Shown here piece after piece: positions 7,180-15,102 of a DNA stretch of 33,090 nt (its first letter is position 1; each line of letters begins with the position of its first letter). Below the pieces are notes generated by a model. That model saw only the letters and a program-made list of their open reading frames with translations, was not told where the DNA came from and ran no database searches. Source of the stretch: Bacillota bacterium (GTDB lineage: Bacteria; Bacillota; Clostridia; Peptostreptococcales; Anaerovoracaceae). A program made the translations under genes and the position numbers. The stretch covers positions 1 to 33,090 of the forward strand of contig JAFRVY010000025.1 in the NCBI GenBank assembly GCA_017438285.1, read 5' to 3'.

Positions 7180-8100
7180 ATGGCACGTTCACCGAGAAAC
7201 AAGACAATCAATACGGGATTGCAAGAAGGTCAGGAATACCTCCATCGATGTGTGGACGGAGAAAAACTTCCTGATTCCGTTCCTGTTAACAGAACGATTC
7301 ATGGTGACAGTCTGCAGGTCATGAAAAAACTTCCTGCCGGCTTCGCGGATCTGGTTATTGCCGATCCGCCTTACAATCTGGACAAAGTCTACAACGGCAG
7401 CCGTTTCAGCAGCATGAACGATGAGGAATATAAGGCTTACACGGAACAATGGGTTTGCGCCGTCAAGCCTTTGCTCAAAAGCAACGGCTCGATCTATGTG
7501 TGCTGCGACTGGAGAAGCAGCCTGACGATCGGACGTGTCCTCGGCGAACATTTTCTTGTCCGCAACAGGATCACCTGGCAGCGTGAGAAGGGAAGAGGCG
7601 CCGCATCCAATTGGAAGAACAGCATGGAAGACATCTGGTTCGCAACTGTCTCCGACGATTATACGTTCAATTTAGACGATGTGAAGTTAAGACGAAAAGT
7701 CATCGCGCCGTACAGAGAAAACGGCCGTCCAAAGGACTGGGTGGAAACAGAAGACGGGAACTTCAGAGATACGTGTCCATCCAATTTCTGGAACGATATC
7801 ACCGTTCCGTTTTGGTCTATGAAGGAGAATACGGAACATCCGGCACAAAAGCCGGAGAAACTCATTGCCAAATTAATTCTCGCCAGTTCTAACGAAGGCG
7901 AAATGGTGTTTGATCCGTTTCTGGGATCCGGAACGACCAGCGTAACAGCAAAGAAACTCGGTAGAAACTACCTGGGGATCGAGAGAGAAGCCAGGTTTTG
8001 CATATGGGCCGAACAAAGGCTCGAAATGGCAGAAAAGGATAGAAGGATTCAGGGATATGAAGATCACGTTTTCTGGGAAAGAAACGTGACAGAGAAGTAG
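7180..8100 (+). CDS. Orphan site-specific DNA methyltransferase (beta class, adenine-N6 or cytosine-N4)
   Basis: This 306-residue protein has the two signature motifs of amino-methylating DNA methyltransferases. Motif IV is IADPPYNL (about 60-67), the catalytic DPPY. Motif I is FDPFLGSGTTSVTAKKLGRNYLGIE near 246-270, which binds S-adenosylmethionine. The order IV before I places it in the beta class. HPAQKPEKL before motif I is also typical. The recognition sequence cannot be predicted. No restriction endonuclease or specificity subunit is near, so it is probably an orphan, with a role in gene regulation or as an antidote. The ATG at 7180 has no ribosome binding site and coincides with the predicted transcription start. 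The RND exporter begins 4 bases after its stop, so both probably form one transcript. Confidence 0.93.
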   Translation: MARSPRNKTINTGLQEGQEYLHRCVDGEKLPDSVPVNRTIHGDSLQVMKKLPAGFADLVIADPPYNLDKVYNGSRFSSMNDEEYKAYTEQWVCAVKPLLKSNGSIYVCCDWRSSLTIGRVLGEHFLVRNRITWQREKGRGAASNWKNSMEDIWFATVSDDYTFNLDDVKLRRKVIAPYRENGRPKDWVETEDGNFRDTCPSNFWNDITVPFWSMKENTEHPAQKPEKLIAKLILASSNEGEMVFDPFLGSGTTSVTAKKLGRNYLGIEREARFCIWAEQRLEMAEKDRRIQGYEDHVFWERNVTEK

Positions 8101-8104
8101 TAGA

Positions 8105-11100
8105 ATGATACCAAGATTCAGTGTAAAAAAACCGTTCACAGTATTCGTTGCAGCCGTCATAGCTGTAGTTTTTGGATGCGTCGCAGTCTATGAGATGACG
8201 CCCGATCTGCTGCCGGATATCAGCACGCCTTATGTGACGATTATGACGACTTATCCGGGTGCTACTGCGGAAGAAGCCGAAAAGCAGATCACGGAGCCGA
8301 TGGAATCCCAGATGGCTACGTTGAACAATATCAAAAATGTCACATCTTATTCTTACGACAACTATTCCGTTGTCAGTCTTGAGTTCACCGATGATGTCAA
8401 TATGGATGCTATTTCCGTAGACATCCGGGACAAAATAGAACAGATCGAAGGGAACTTCCCCGAAAATGCAAGTACACCGCTGGTCATAAAGGTCGACGTA
8501 AACATGATGCCGGTCGTTGTTTCCGCGGTTTCTATGAAAGATAAATCCAGCTCCGAAGTCTCTCAATTTACCCGGGAAAACCTGGAAAGTCCGCTCAAGG
8601 GAGTGTCAGGCGTAGCTTCACTTTCTACGATGGGGATGGTCGACGAAGGACTGCAAGTCGTTTTATCACAGAAGAAAATCGACAAAGTCAATGATGAGGT
8701 CGCCAGCGCTATCAGGAGTGAATTCAATCGCGGTGAAGGCAAGATCAGAAGCGGTATTTCCAATGCAAAGAACAAGAACAATAAGATCGATTCCACCAAG
8801 AACAAACTTTCAAACGGCGGCGCTAAGGCCGTGTCACTTTTGGAAAATCTCAGAAAGAATAGAGAGAAGCTGATTGACTTAAAGAAACAATTTGCGGATC
8901 AGATGGATGATCTCAAAAAGCTGCTGAAAGACTATGATGCAGCTGTCAAAGCCGGTGACAAAGAGAAGATCGCCATGTATAAGGGAATCATTAAAGGCAT
9001 GGGAATGACCGTCAAACAGCTGCGTGATCTGGTCAACATCGACGATAAGATCGCTGCAATAGAAAGCGCCATTGAAAGTACGGAACAGAAGATCTTTGTT
9101 ATTAACAACACTTACGCGGATCTGGCAGCTACCCAGAGCATGATTCAATCCGTTGTCAACGATCTGCAGGCTTCCCTGAGCGAAGTGGAAAGTTCAAAAG
9201 AAGCCGCGCTCGACAGCGCGGATATGACGGGCGTTCTGACGATGGAGAATATCTCGGCTATTCTGAATGCCCAGAACTTCCAGATGCCGGCCGGTTACGT
9301 GACCGATGGTAAGGCAGAGCTTCTCGTCAATGTCGGTGACAAGATCAAAGATGAGAACGAACTGAGAAACCTCATTCTTTTCGATATGGAAATCGACGGC
9401 GTAGACCCAATCAGGCTCTATGATATCGCTACGGTTTCCTATGTCGCTGATGATTCGGAAACCTACGCCAGAATCAATGGTGAGAACGGCGTTTTGCTCA
9501 GTTTCACGAAACAATCGACCTATGCGACAGCAACGGTATCAGACAATATCAACGATAAATTCGGTGAACTGCAGAAAAAGTACAAGGGACTTCATTTTAC
9601 AAACCTGATGGATACAGGCGAATACATCCATATCGTTATCGCTTCTGTCCTCAGGAACCTGCTTCTTGGCGGTATTCTGGCCATATTGGTGCTGCTGTTC
9701 TTCCTGCGTGATATCAGACCGACAGTTATTACAGCTATCAGCATTCCAATCAGTGTCATTTTCGCATTGGCGCTCATGTATTTCTCCGGTGTAACGCTGA
9801 ACATGATTTCACTTTCCGGTCTTGCTATCGGTATCGGAATGCTTGTTGATAACTCCATTGTAGTTATTGAAAATACGTATCGGCTGCGGTCTTTGGGTTA
9901 CAGTACCATTCAGGCTGCTGTTTCCGGCGCGTCGCAGGTTGCGGGTGCTATTACGGCATCAACATTGACAACCATATGTGTATTCGCGCCGATCGTCTTC
10001 GTTGACGGTATGACCAAGGATCTGTTTATAGATCTGGCGCTGACCGTTACATACTCGCTGCTGGCCAGCCTTATGATCGCATTGACCGTTGTGCCTGCCA
10101 TGGCACGGCAGATGTTGAATAAAGACCCGAAACACACAGTGCTCAGTCAGGCCAGCAAGCCGGTCGTCATATACAAGCAGTACGTACAGGCGGCGCTGGA
10201 TCACGGCAAGCTTTTGGTTGCCGGCGCCCTGATACTATTGGTTGCTTCTACCTCGCTGCTTTTGGTCAAAGGCTTTGAGTTCATGCCTGCCATGAGTACG
10301 CCGCAGATATCAGCTTCTATTCAGATGCCTGAGGATTCTACGATCCAGGATACTGCAAGGGCAAATGATGCGATAGCTGATGAAATCCGAAAAGTTGATG
10401 GAGTGGAAACAGTAGGCGCCATGCTTGCTTCTGACACGATGGCATTTTTAGGAGCTTCGGCAGTAGAAAACGACTACACTGAGACAACGATGTATATCGT
10501 TCTGGATGAAGATAAGACTGATCAGGCGAAAGAGATCAAGAGAATTCTCAATAAATTTGCCGAGAAATACAATGCGGATATCACAACATCGGCAGATATG
10601 GATATGTCGCAGATGATGGGCGGGTCCGATATTTCGCTGACTCTCCTCTGTGATGATTTGGATAAATTGCGTGATACAGGCGAAGAAGTCGAAGAACTCA
10701 TAGGAAATATGGCGGCCATCGAAGAAGTGTCGGATATCAATGATGCAAGTACGGAATCCGTCCATGTTACCGTGAATAAGAATGATGCAATGAAGAACGG
10801 TCTTACAGTAGCACAGGTCTATCAGCAGATTGCCGAAAAACTGGAAAAAAACAAGACCGCAACGACCATTAAGACTTCCGGTAAGGACATTGACGTCAAT
10901 ATTGAAAATACGACAAAGGACAAATTCTCGCGCAAAGATCTGGGGAAAATGAAACTGCTTGTGGATAAAAAAGACGGTGGAACGAAAAAAGTCAGACTTT
11001 CGTCGATTGCAGATATCAGCAGAGATTATTCCATGAATGAGATCGGCCACGATGGGCAAAAAAGATCATACACTGTAACGGCATCTCTAAACGATGGATA

Positions 11101-11746
11101 TAACATTACGAAAGTAACTTCTCAGATCAAGAAAAAGATAAATAGCAGCGATTTGATTTCGGAAGAGGTCACAGTCGATTACGGCGGACAGGATGAAGAA
11201 ATCATGCATGCGATGAAACAGATGCTGCTGATGATGGTCGTTGGATTCCTTCTCGTATACCTCATTATGGTAGCGCAGTTCCAGTCCTTGAGATCACCGT
11301 TTATCATCATTTTTACGATTCCGCTTGCGTTTACAGGAGGTATGATTGCGCTGCTTATATGCAACCAAGTCCTCAGCATCGTATCCATGATGGGTTTTGT
11401 CATGATGATGGGTATCATTGTTAACAACGGAATTGTATTGGTAGACTGTATCAACAGATTCAGACTCGAAGGAATGGAAAAACGTGAAGCGATCATCCAG
11501 GCCGGAGCAGTCCGTATGAGGCCTGTCCTCATGACCGCAGCGACGACCATACTTGGACTCGTTCCGCTTGCAATTGGCATCGGAAACGGGGCGGAAATGG
11601 TACAGCCGGTTGCCATTGCCTGCATTGGCGGATTCCTGTATGCGACTGTAATGACGCTGTTCATCGTGCCTATCATGTATAACAAATTCTCGCGTAAGCA
11701 CATGGAAAAAATCGAGGATGAAGAACTTGAAATAGTAACGGCGTAA
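8105..11746 (+). CDS. RND-type efflux transporter permease with coiled-coil insertion
   Basis: This 1213-residue membrane protein belongs to the HAE1-type RND family (AcrB, and SwrC in Bacillus), proton-driven exporters of drugs or lipopeptides. It has the duplicated layout: a first helix near 10-30, an extracellular porter region, helices 510-690, a second porter region and final helices near 1035-1190. Helix 4 carries LVDNSIVVIEN (580-590), retaining the first Asp of the AcrB Asp pair but with Asn in place of the second; helix 10 carries IIVNNGIVLVD with no Lys. Residues about 197-375 are an insertion rich in Lys, Glu and Ala, predicted to be a long coiled coil, inside the first porter domain. 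The family is usually 1000-1070 residues. No adaptor or outer-membrane partner is encoded nearby. Its weak ribosome site AGAGAAG and 4-base gap suggest coupling to the methyltransferase. Confidence 0.93.
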   Translation: MIPRFSVKKPFTVFVAAVIAVVFGCVAVYEMTPDLLPDISTPYVTIMTTYPGATAEEAEKQITEPMESQMATLNNIKNVTSYSYDNYSVVSLEFTDDVNMDAISVDIRDKIEQIEGNFPENASTPLVIKVDVNMMPVVVSAVSMKDKSSSEVSQFTRENLESPLKGVSGVASLSTMGMVDEGLQVVLSQKKIDKVNDEVASAIRSEFNRGEGKIRSGISNAKNKNNKIDSTKNKLSNGGAKAVSLLENLRKNREKLIDLKKQFADQMDDLKKLLKDYDAAVKAGDKEKIAMYKGIIKGMGMTVKQLRDLVNIDDKIAAIESAIESTEQKIFVINNTYADLAATQSMIQSVVNDLQASLSEVESSKEAALDSADMTGVLTMENISAILNAQNFQMPAGYVTDGKAELLVNVGDKIKDENELRNLILFDMEIDGVDPIRLYDIATVSYVADDSETYARINGENGVLLSFTKQSTYATATVSDNINDKFGELQKKYKGLHFTNLMDTGEYIHIVIASVLRNLLLGGILAILVLLFFLRDIRPTVITAISIPISVIFALALMYFSGVTLNMISLSGLAIGIGMLVDNSIVVIENTYRLRSLGYSTIQAAVSGASQVAGAITASTLTTICVFAPIVFVDGMTKDLFIDLALTVTYSLLASLMIALTVVPAMARQMLNKDPKHTVLSQASKPVVIYKQYVQAALDHGKLLVAGALILLVASTSLLLVKGFEFMPAMSTPQISASIQMPEDSTIQDTARANDAIADEIRKVDGVETVGAMLASDTMAFLGASAVENDYTETTMYIVLDEDKTDQAKEIKRILNKFAEKYNADITTSADMDMSQMMGGSDISLTLLCDDLDKLRDTGEEVEELIGNMAAIEEVSDINDASTESVHVTVNKNDAMKNGLTVAQVYQQIAEKLEKNKTATTIKTSGKDIDVNIENTTKDKFSRKDLGKMKLLVDKKDGGTKKVRLSSIADISRDYSMNEIGHDGQKRSYTVTASLNDGYNITKVTSQIKKKINSSDLISEEVTVDYGGQDEEIMHAMKQMLLMMVVGFLLVYLIMVAQFQSLRSPFIIIFTIPLAFTGGMIALLICNQVLSIVSMMGFVMMMGIIVNNGIVLVDCINRFRLEGMEKREAIIQAGAVRMRPVLMTAATTILGLVPLAIGIGNGAEMVQPVAIACIGGFLYATVMTLFIVPIMYNKFSRKHMEKIEDEELEIVTA

Positions 11747-11755
11747 TGTTATAAT
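11727..11755 (+). promoter_or_regulatory. Promoter of tRNA-Leu(CAA), overlapping the RND gene end
   Basis: TTGAAA (11727-11732) lies inside the last codons of the RND gene, and a perfect TATAAT (11750-11755) follows its stop codon; the spacer is 17 bases. The predicted start is near 11762, 5 bases before the mature tRNA. No other promoter is visible before yajC. Confidence 0.82.
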
Positions 11756-11770
11756 TTTTTCGTTACGCCG
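11739..11770. repeat. Inverted repeat joining the RND gene end and the tRNA 5' end
   Basis: CGGCGTAA (11739-11746) contains the RND stop codon and is the inverted copy of TTACGCCG (11763-11770), which includes the first four bases of the tRNA. The 16-base loop holds the -10 element and a T-run. It is not a classical terminator because the T-run is in the loop. Confidence 0.5.
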
Positions 11771-11853
11771 GCTTGATGGAATTGGCAGACGTGCGGGACT
11801 CAAAATCCCGTGGTGGCAACACCGTGTGGGTTCGACCCCCACAGCCGGCACCA
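11767..11853 (+). tRNA. tRNA-Leu (anticodon CAA)
   Basis: The acceptor arms GCCGGCT (11767-11773) and AGCCGGC (11843-11849) pair, followed by A and encoded CCA (11851-11853). The anticodon arm CGGGA-CTCAAAA-TCCCG gives anticodon CAA at 11801-11803, reading UUG. The long variable arm (TGGTGGCAACACCG) and GGTTCGACCCC T-arm fit a leucine tRNA. No terminator separates it from yajC. Confidence 0.96.
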
Positions 11854-11897
11854 TCAAAAATGCAAACGAATCATTCGAAACAAGGAGGATATGAATA

Positions 11898-12356
11898 ATG
11901 GGCGGAAGTTCAATGATGTCGATTGGTATTCTGATTCTGTTACTGATTGTGATGTATTTCCTGATGATCAGACCGCAGAAGAAGAGAGAAAAAGAAACCA
12001 ATGCTATGAGAGCAGGCATTCAGGTAGGAGATGAGATTGTAACGATCGGCGGCATTTGCGGCAAGGTCGTCAAGACCAAGGAAGAGACGATCATTCTTCA
12101 GGTTGGTCCTGACAAGGTCAAGCTTGAGATGATGAGATGGTCAGTTTCAAAAGTTGTCAAGGAAGGCCCTCGCCATTTTGACAGAGCAGCAGATGATTTT
12201 GACGAAGTAGCTGATGCCGAAGAAAAAGAGGCAAGAAAGTCAAAGCCTAAGAGAATGAAGAAAGTTGCTCCTGTGGAAGAGGCACCGGAAGAGGTCGTCG
12301 AAGAAGCAGAAGAAACTGTTGAAGAGGTCGTTGATGTTCCTGAAGAAGAGGAATAA
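11898..12356 (+). CDS. yajC: Preprotein translocase subunit YajC
   Basis: This 152-residue protein has a single N-terminal membrane helix (about 8-23) followed by the family signature MIRPQKKREKE (about 23-33) and the QVGDEIVTIGGICGKV core (about 42-57). YajC associates with SecDF at the Sec translocase, and secDF is the next gene. AAGGAGG (11882-11888) lies 9 bases before this ATG; the earlier ATG at 11891 is in another frame and too close to it. YajC is usually about 90-110 residues; here an extra C-terminal tail of about 50 residues is basic and then strongly acidic (Glu/Val/Pro-rich). It is probably transcribed behind tRNA-Leu(CAA). Confidence 0.94.
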   Translation: MGGSSMMSIGILILLLIVMYFLMIRPQKKREKETNAMRAGIQVGDEIVTIGGICGKVVKTKEETIILQVGPDKVKLEMMRWSVSKVVKEGPRHFDRAADDFDEVADAEEKEARKSKPKRMKKVAPVEEAPEEVVEEAEETVEEVVDVPEEEE

Positions 12357-12401
12357 TCAGTAGGATTTTCAATTAAAAAAACTCACATTGATTTTTGAAA
12401 G

Positions 12402-12432
12402 AAAGCACAGTGCCCAGGTACTGTGCTTTTAT
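12402..12432 (+). terminator. Rho-independent terminator after yajC
   Basis: AAAGCACAGT (12402-12411) pairs with ACTGTGCTTT (12420-12429) around an 8-base loop, followed by T-rich sequence. It lies 45 bases after the yajC stop and separates yajC from secDF. Confidence 0.9.
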
Positions 12433-12465
12433 ATTGAAATCTATTGATTTTTCAGTATTTTTCCC

Positions 12466-12494
12466 TTGTTATAGATATAAATAAGTAGTAAAAT
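12466..12494 (+). promoter_or_regulatory. Putative promoter for secDF
   Basis: TTGTTA (12466-12471) and TAAAAT (12489-12494) are 17 bases apart, about 46 bases before the secDF start and downstream of the yajC terminator. Other AT-rich hexamers nearby (for example TATAAA at 12476) are alternatives with poorer -35 partners. Confidence 0.6.
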
Positions 12495-12540
12495 ATACTG
12501 TATGATTTAATGGATATTTCTGTACATAACGGAGGAGAGA

Positions 12541-15090
12541 ATGAGTTATAGGGTTAGACAGATTATAGCTATCATTATTGTTCTTATCACAGCCTTTGGA
12601 TGGTTGATTACGGTCAATGGAATCGGACCTATTGATCCGATCAAAGACAGAATGAGTCTTGGTCTTGACATCAAGGGCGGCGTTTACGTTGTCATGGAGG
12701 CGGATAAGAAAGACGTCAAGAAACTGAGCGATGAGGAACTGCGCGAAGTCATGGAACAGACGCAGACCGTTATCGAAAACCGTATCAATGCCAATGGTCT
12801 GGGAGAACCGACCATCACGATCGAAGGACAGAACAGGCTGAGGGTAGAGATACCTGAGGTCGAGGATCCGGAAGAAGCGATCGAGCTTATCGGCGCTACG
12901 GCAAAACTGCAATTCATGCTTGCTGACGGCACCGTGGTCCTGGAAGGTGAGAATGTCAAGGAAGCGGAAGCCGGACGTGATGACCAGTCCACCGGATACG
13001 CTGTCAATCTGAAATTCGACAGAGAAGGCGCCGACAAGTTCGGAGAGGCTACCACAAAAGCCTTTAACGGCCAGGTAACTTCGACAATGGATGGAGTCGG
13101 CAACGGTGCAATCGCTATCGTACTTGACGGCAACATCATTTCAGCACCAAACGTAAACGAACCGATCCTTGGAGGAAGATGTTCAATTACCGGAGACTTT
13201 ACATTGGAAGAAGCACAGCTGCTGGCTGCACAGATCAACGGTGGTGCGCTTCCGATCACACTCCACGAAGTAACTTCATCAGTACAGTCGGCTACGATAG
13301 GATACAAGGCTCTGGAGATGAGCGTTTACGCCGGTCTCATCGGCCTGCTTTTGATCCTGCTGCTGATGTTGTACGTTTACAGAGGCCTCGGCTTTGCAGC
13401 TGACCTCGCATTGCTGCTTTACGTAGTGCTCATTCTCAACATCATGTCATATATGGGCAACGTACTCACGCTGCCTGGAATCGCAGGTATTATCGTCGGT
13501 ATAGGTATGGCGGTCGACGCCAATGTAATCATATTCTCGCGAATACGAGAGGAGATCATGTTGGGCAGGACTGTCCGGGTGGCATCTGAAACAGGTACCA
13601 AGCGGGCGATGACAACGATCATCGACTCTCAGATCACAACCCTGATCGCAGCTGTCATCCTGTACGAAATCGGAACCAGCGCTGTAAAGGGCTTCGCATA
13701 TACCTTCATGATCAGTATCATCGTCAGCATCTTCACCGCTGTCGTGATCACGCAGCTTTACGTCAAGCTCTTTGCACAGACCGAAAGATTCCAGAAGAAG
13801 ACATTCTTCGGTGTCAGAAACGATAATACTGCGGTATTTGCATTGAAGAAGACACTGCCGTTTATGAGCAAGAGAAAGATCTTCTACTGCATTTCAGCCG
13901 GTATCCTGATCATTGGACTCGGATTTGGTGTTGTCAGAGGCCTGAACTACGGTATTGACTTCACCGGCGGTACCATGATCCAGATGGATATGGGCAAGCA
14001 GGTCAAGATATCCGAAGTAGAAAAGGCAATTGCAAAATACAACCTGGATCCTGAGATCATCTACGCGGGAAGCGACAATACACAGATCGTCATCCGTACC
14101 ATCGAATCTCTCGAGAAGGCCGACAGAGCCAAGGTCATCGATACGATGAACGAGACATTCGGAACAACGGATGAAGATGTACTCGCCGAAGAATTCTTCG
14201 GACCGTCGGTTGGTAAGGAACTGCGTAACAACGCCATCCTCGCCATCATCATAGCCGCGATATGTATGATGATCTACATCCGTATCCGATTCAGACAATG
14301 GAAATTCGGCGGTGCGTCCATGCTCGGCGTACTGCACGACGTTATGATCGTTATATCCTTCTACGCGATATTCGGCATCACGGTTAACAACCCGTTCATC
14401 GCCGGTATCCTGACGGTAGTCGGTTACTCGATCAACGATACAATCGTAATATTCGACCGAGTGCGTGAAAACATACGGTACATGAAACGCGGAACACTGA
14501 TGGAGACCATCGACCAGAGTATTTCGCAGACCTTCGGTCGTTCCCTCATGACATCCATTACAACCATCATCGTCATGGTACCTATGGTCATCATGGCCGG
14601 AGAAGCGATCAGAGAATTCGTATTCCCACTGATGGTCGGTGTCATTGCAGGTACATACTCCTCGATCTGTGTCTGCTCGCCGCTCTACTATGAACTGGGA
14701 AGAGGCGACAGAACGACGGAATATCAGAAGCAGATCAGAGAAGCTGAGAAGAAGGCCAAGAAAAAGGCCAAGAGCGGCAAGAAGTATGTAGGCGCTGCCA
14801 AGAAGAACGATACAAAGAAGGATCAGACTCTTGAAACAAAGGCTCTGGAAACTGAAACAGAAGTAATGGAACCTGTTGAAACTGCCGAAGCGCAGGTCAC
14901 CGAGCAGGCTCCTGAATTAATAGAAGCAGCAGAAACTGCAACGGAAGCTGCTGAAACGGCACCAGAGGCTGTCGAAGCAGAAGCTGCGGAAACCGCCGCA
15001 GAGGCAGAGGCACCTGTTGCCAACAACAAAGCAAACGTTAATAAGAAACGTTCCAAGAGATACGTCAAGGGAAATCAGAACAGGAAATAG
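12541..15090 (+). CDS. secDF: Fused protein translocase subunit SecDF
   Basis: This 849-residue protein joins SecD and SecF, which use the proton gradient to pull exported proteins through SecYEG. The SecD half starts with a membrane helix (about 7-25) and the signature GLDIKGGVYV (41-50), then the extracellular P1 domain and six helices. The SecF half begins near residue 440 and carries GLNYGIDFTGGT near 467-478. Fusion of SecD and SecF is typical of Bacillus and many other Firmicutes. After the last helix (about 715) comes an unusual tail of about 130 residues: a Lys-rich block, a low-complexity Glu/Ala/Thr block, and a basic end. GGAGGAG (12531-12537) is the ribosome binding site. Confidence 0.97.
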   Translation: MSYRVRQIIAIIIVLITAFGWLITVNGIGPIDPIKDRMSLGLDIKGGVYVVMEADKKDVKKLSDEELREVMEQTQTVIENRINANGLGEPTITIEGQNRLRVEIPEVEDPEEAIELIGATAKLQFMLADGTVVLEGENVKEAEAGRDDQSTGYAVNLKFDREGADKFGEATTKAFNGQVTSTMDGVGNGAIAIVLDGNIISAPNVNEPILGGRCSITGDFTLEEAQLLAAQINGGALPITLHEVTSSVQSATIGYKALEMSVYAGLIGLLLILLLMLYVYRGLGFAADLALLLYVVLILNIMSYMGNVLTLPGIAGIIVGIGMAVDANVIIFSRIREEIMLGRTVRVASETGTKRAMTTIIDSQITTLIAAVILYEIGTSAVKGFAYTFMISIIVSIFTAVVITQLYVKLFAQTERFQKKTFFGVRNDNTAVFALKKTLPFMSKRKIFYCISAGILIIGLGFGVVRGLNYGIDFTGGTMIQMDMGKQVKISEVEKAIAKYNLDPEIIYAGSDNTQIVIRTIESLEKADRAKVIDTMNETFGTTDEDVLAEEFFGPSVGKELRNNAILAIIIAAICMMIYIRIRFRQWKFGGASMLGVLHDVMIVISFYAIFGITVNNPFIAGILTVVGYSINDTIVIFDRVRENIRYMKRGTLMETIDQSISQTFGRSLMTSITTIIVMVPMVIMAGEAIREFVFPLMVGVIAGTYSSICVCSPLYYELGRGDRTTEYQKQIREAEKKAKKKAKSGKKYVGAAKKNDTKKDQTLETKALETETEVMEPVETAEAQVTEQAPELIEAAETATEAAETAPEAVEAEAAETAAEAEAPVANNKANVNKKRSKRYVKGNQNRK

Positions 15091-15102
15091 AATAAAGACC
15101 AG

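Noticed and set aside
11739-11770. Hairpin after the RND gene as a Rho-independent terminator
   Set aside because: The T-run is in the loop and the 3' arm is part of the tRNA, so it does not have terminator form. It is kept only as an inverted repeat.
6995-11853. Integrated mobile element between the two tRNA-Leu genes
   Set aside because: No integrase, transposase or direct repeat of a tRNA end was found, and the genes do not look different in composition by eye.
11294-12019. 241-codon minus-strand frame containing VGVEPTRCCHHGIL
   Set aside because: It runs antisense across the RND gene, tRNA-Leu(CAA) and yajC. The recognisable peptide is the tRNA complement, and no ribosome site or family match is seen.
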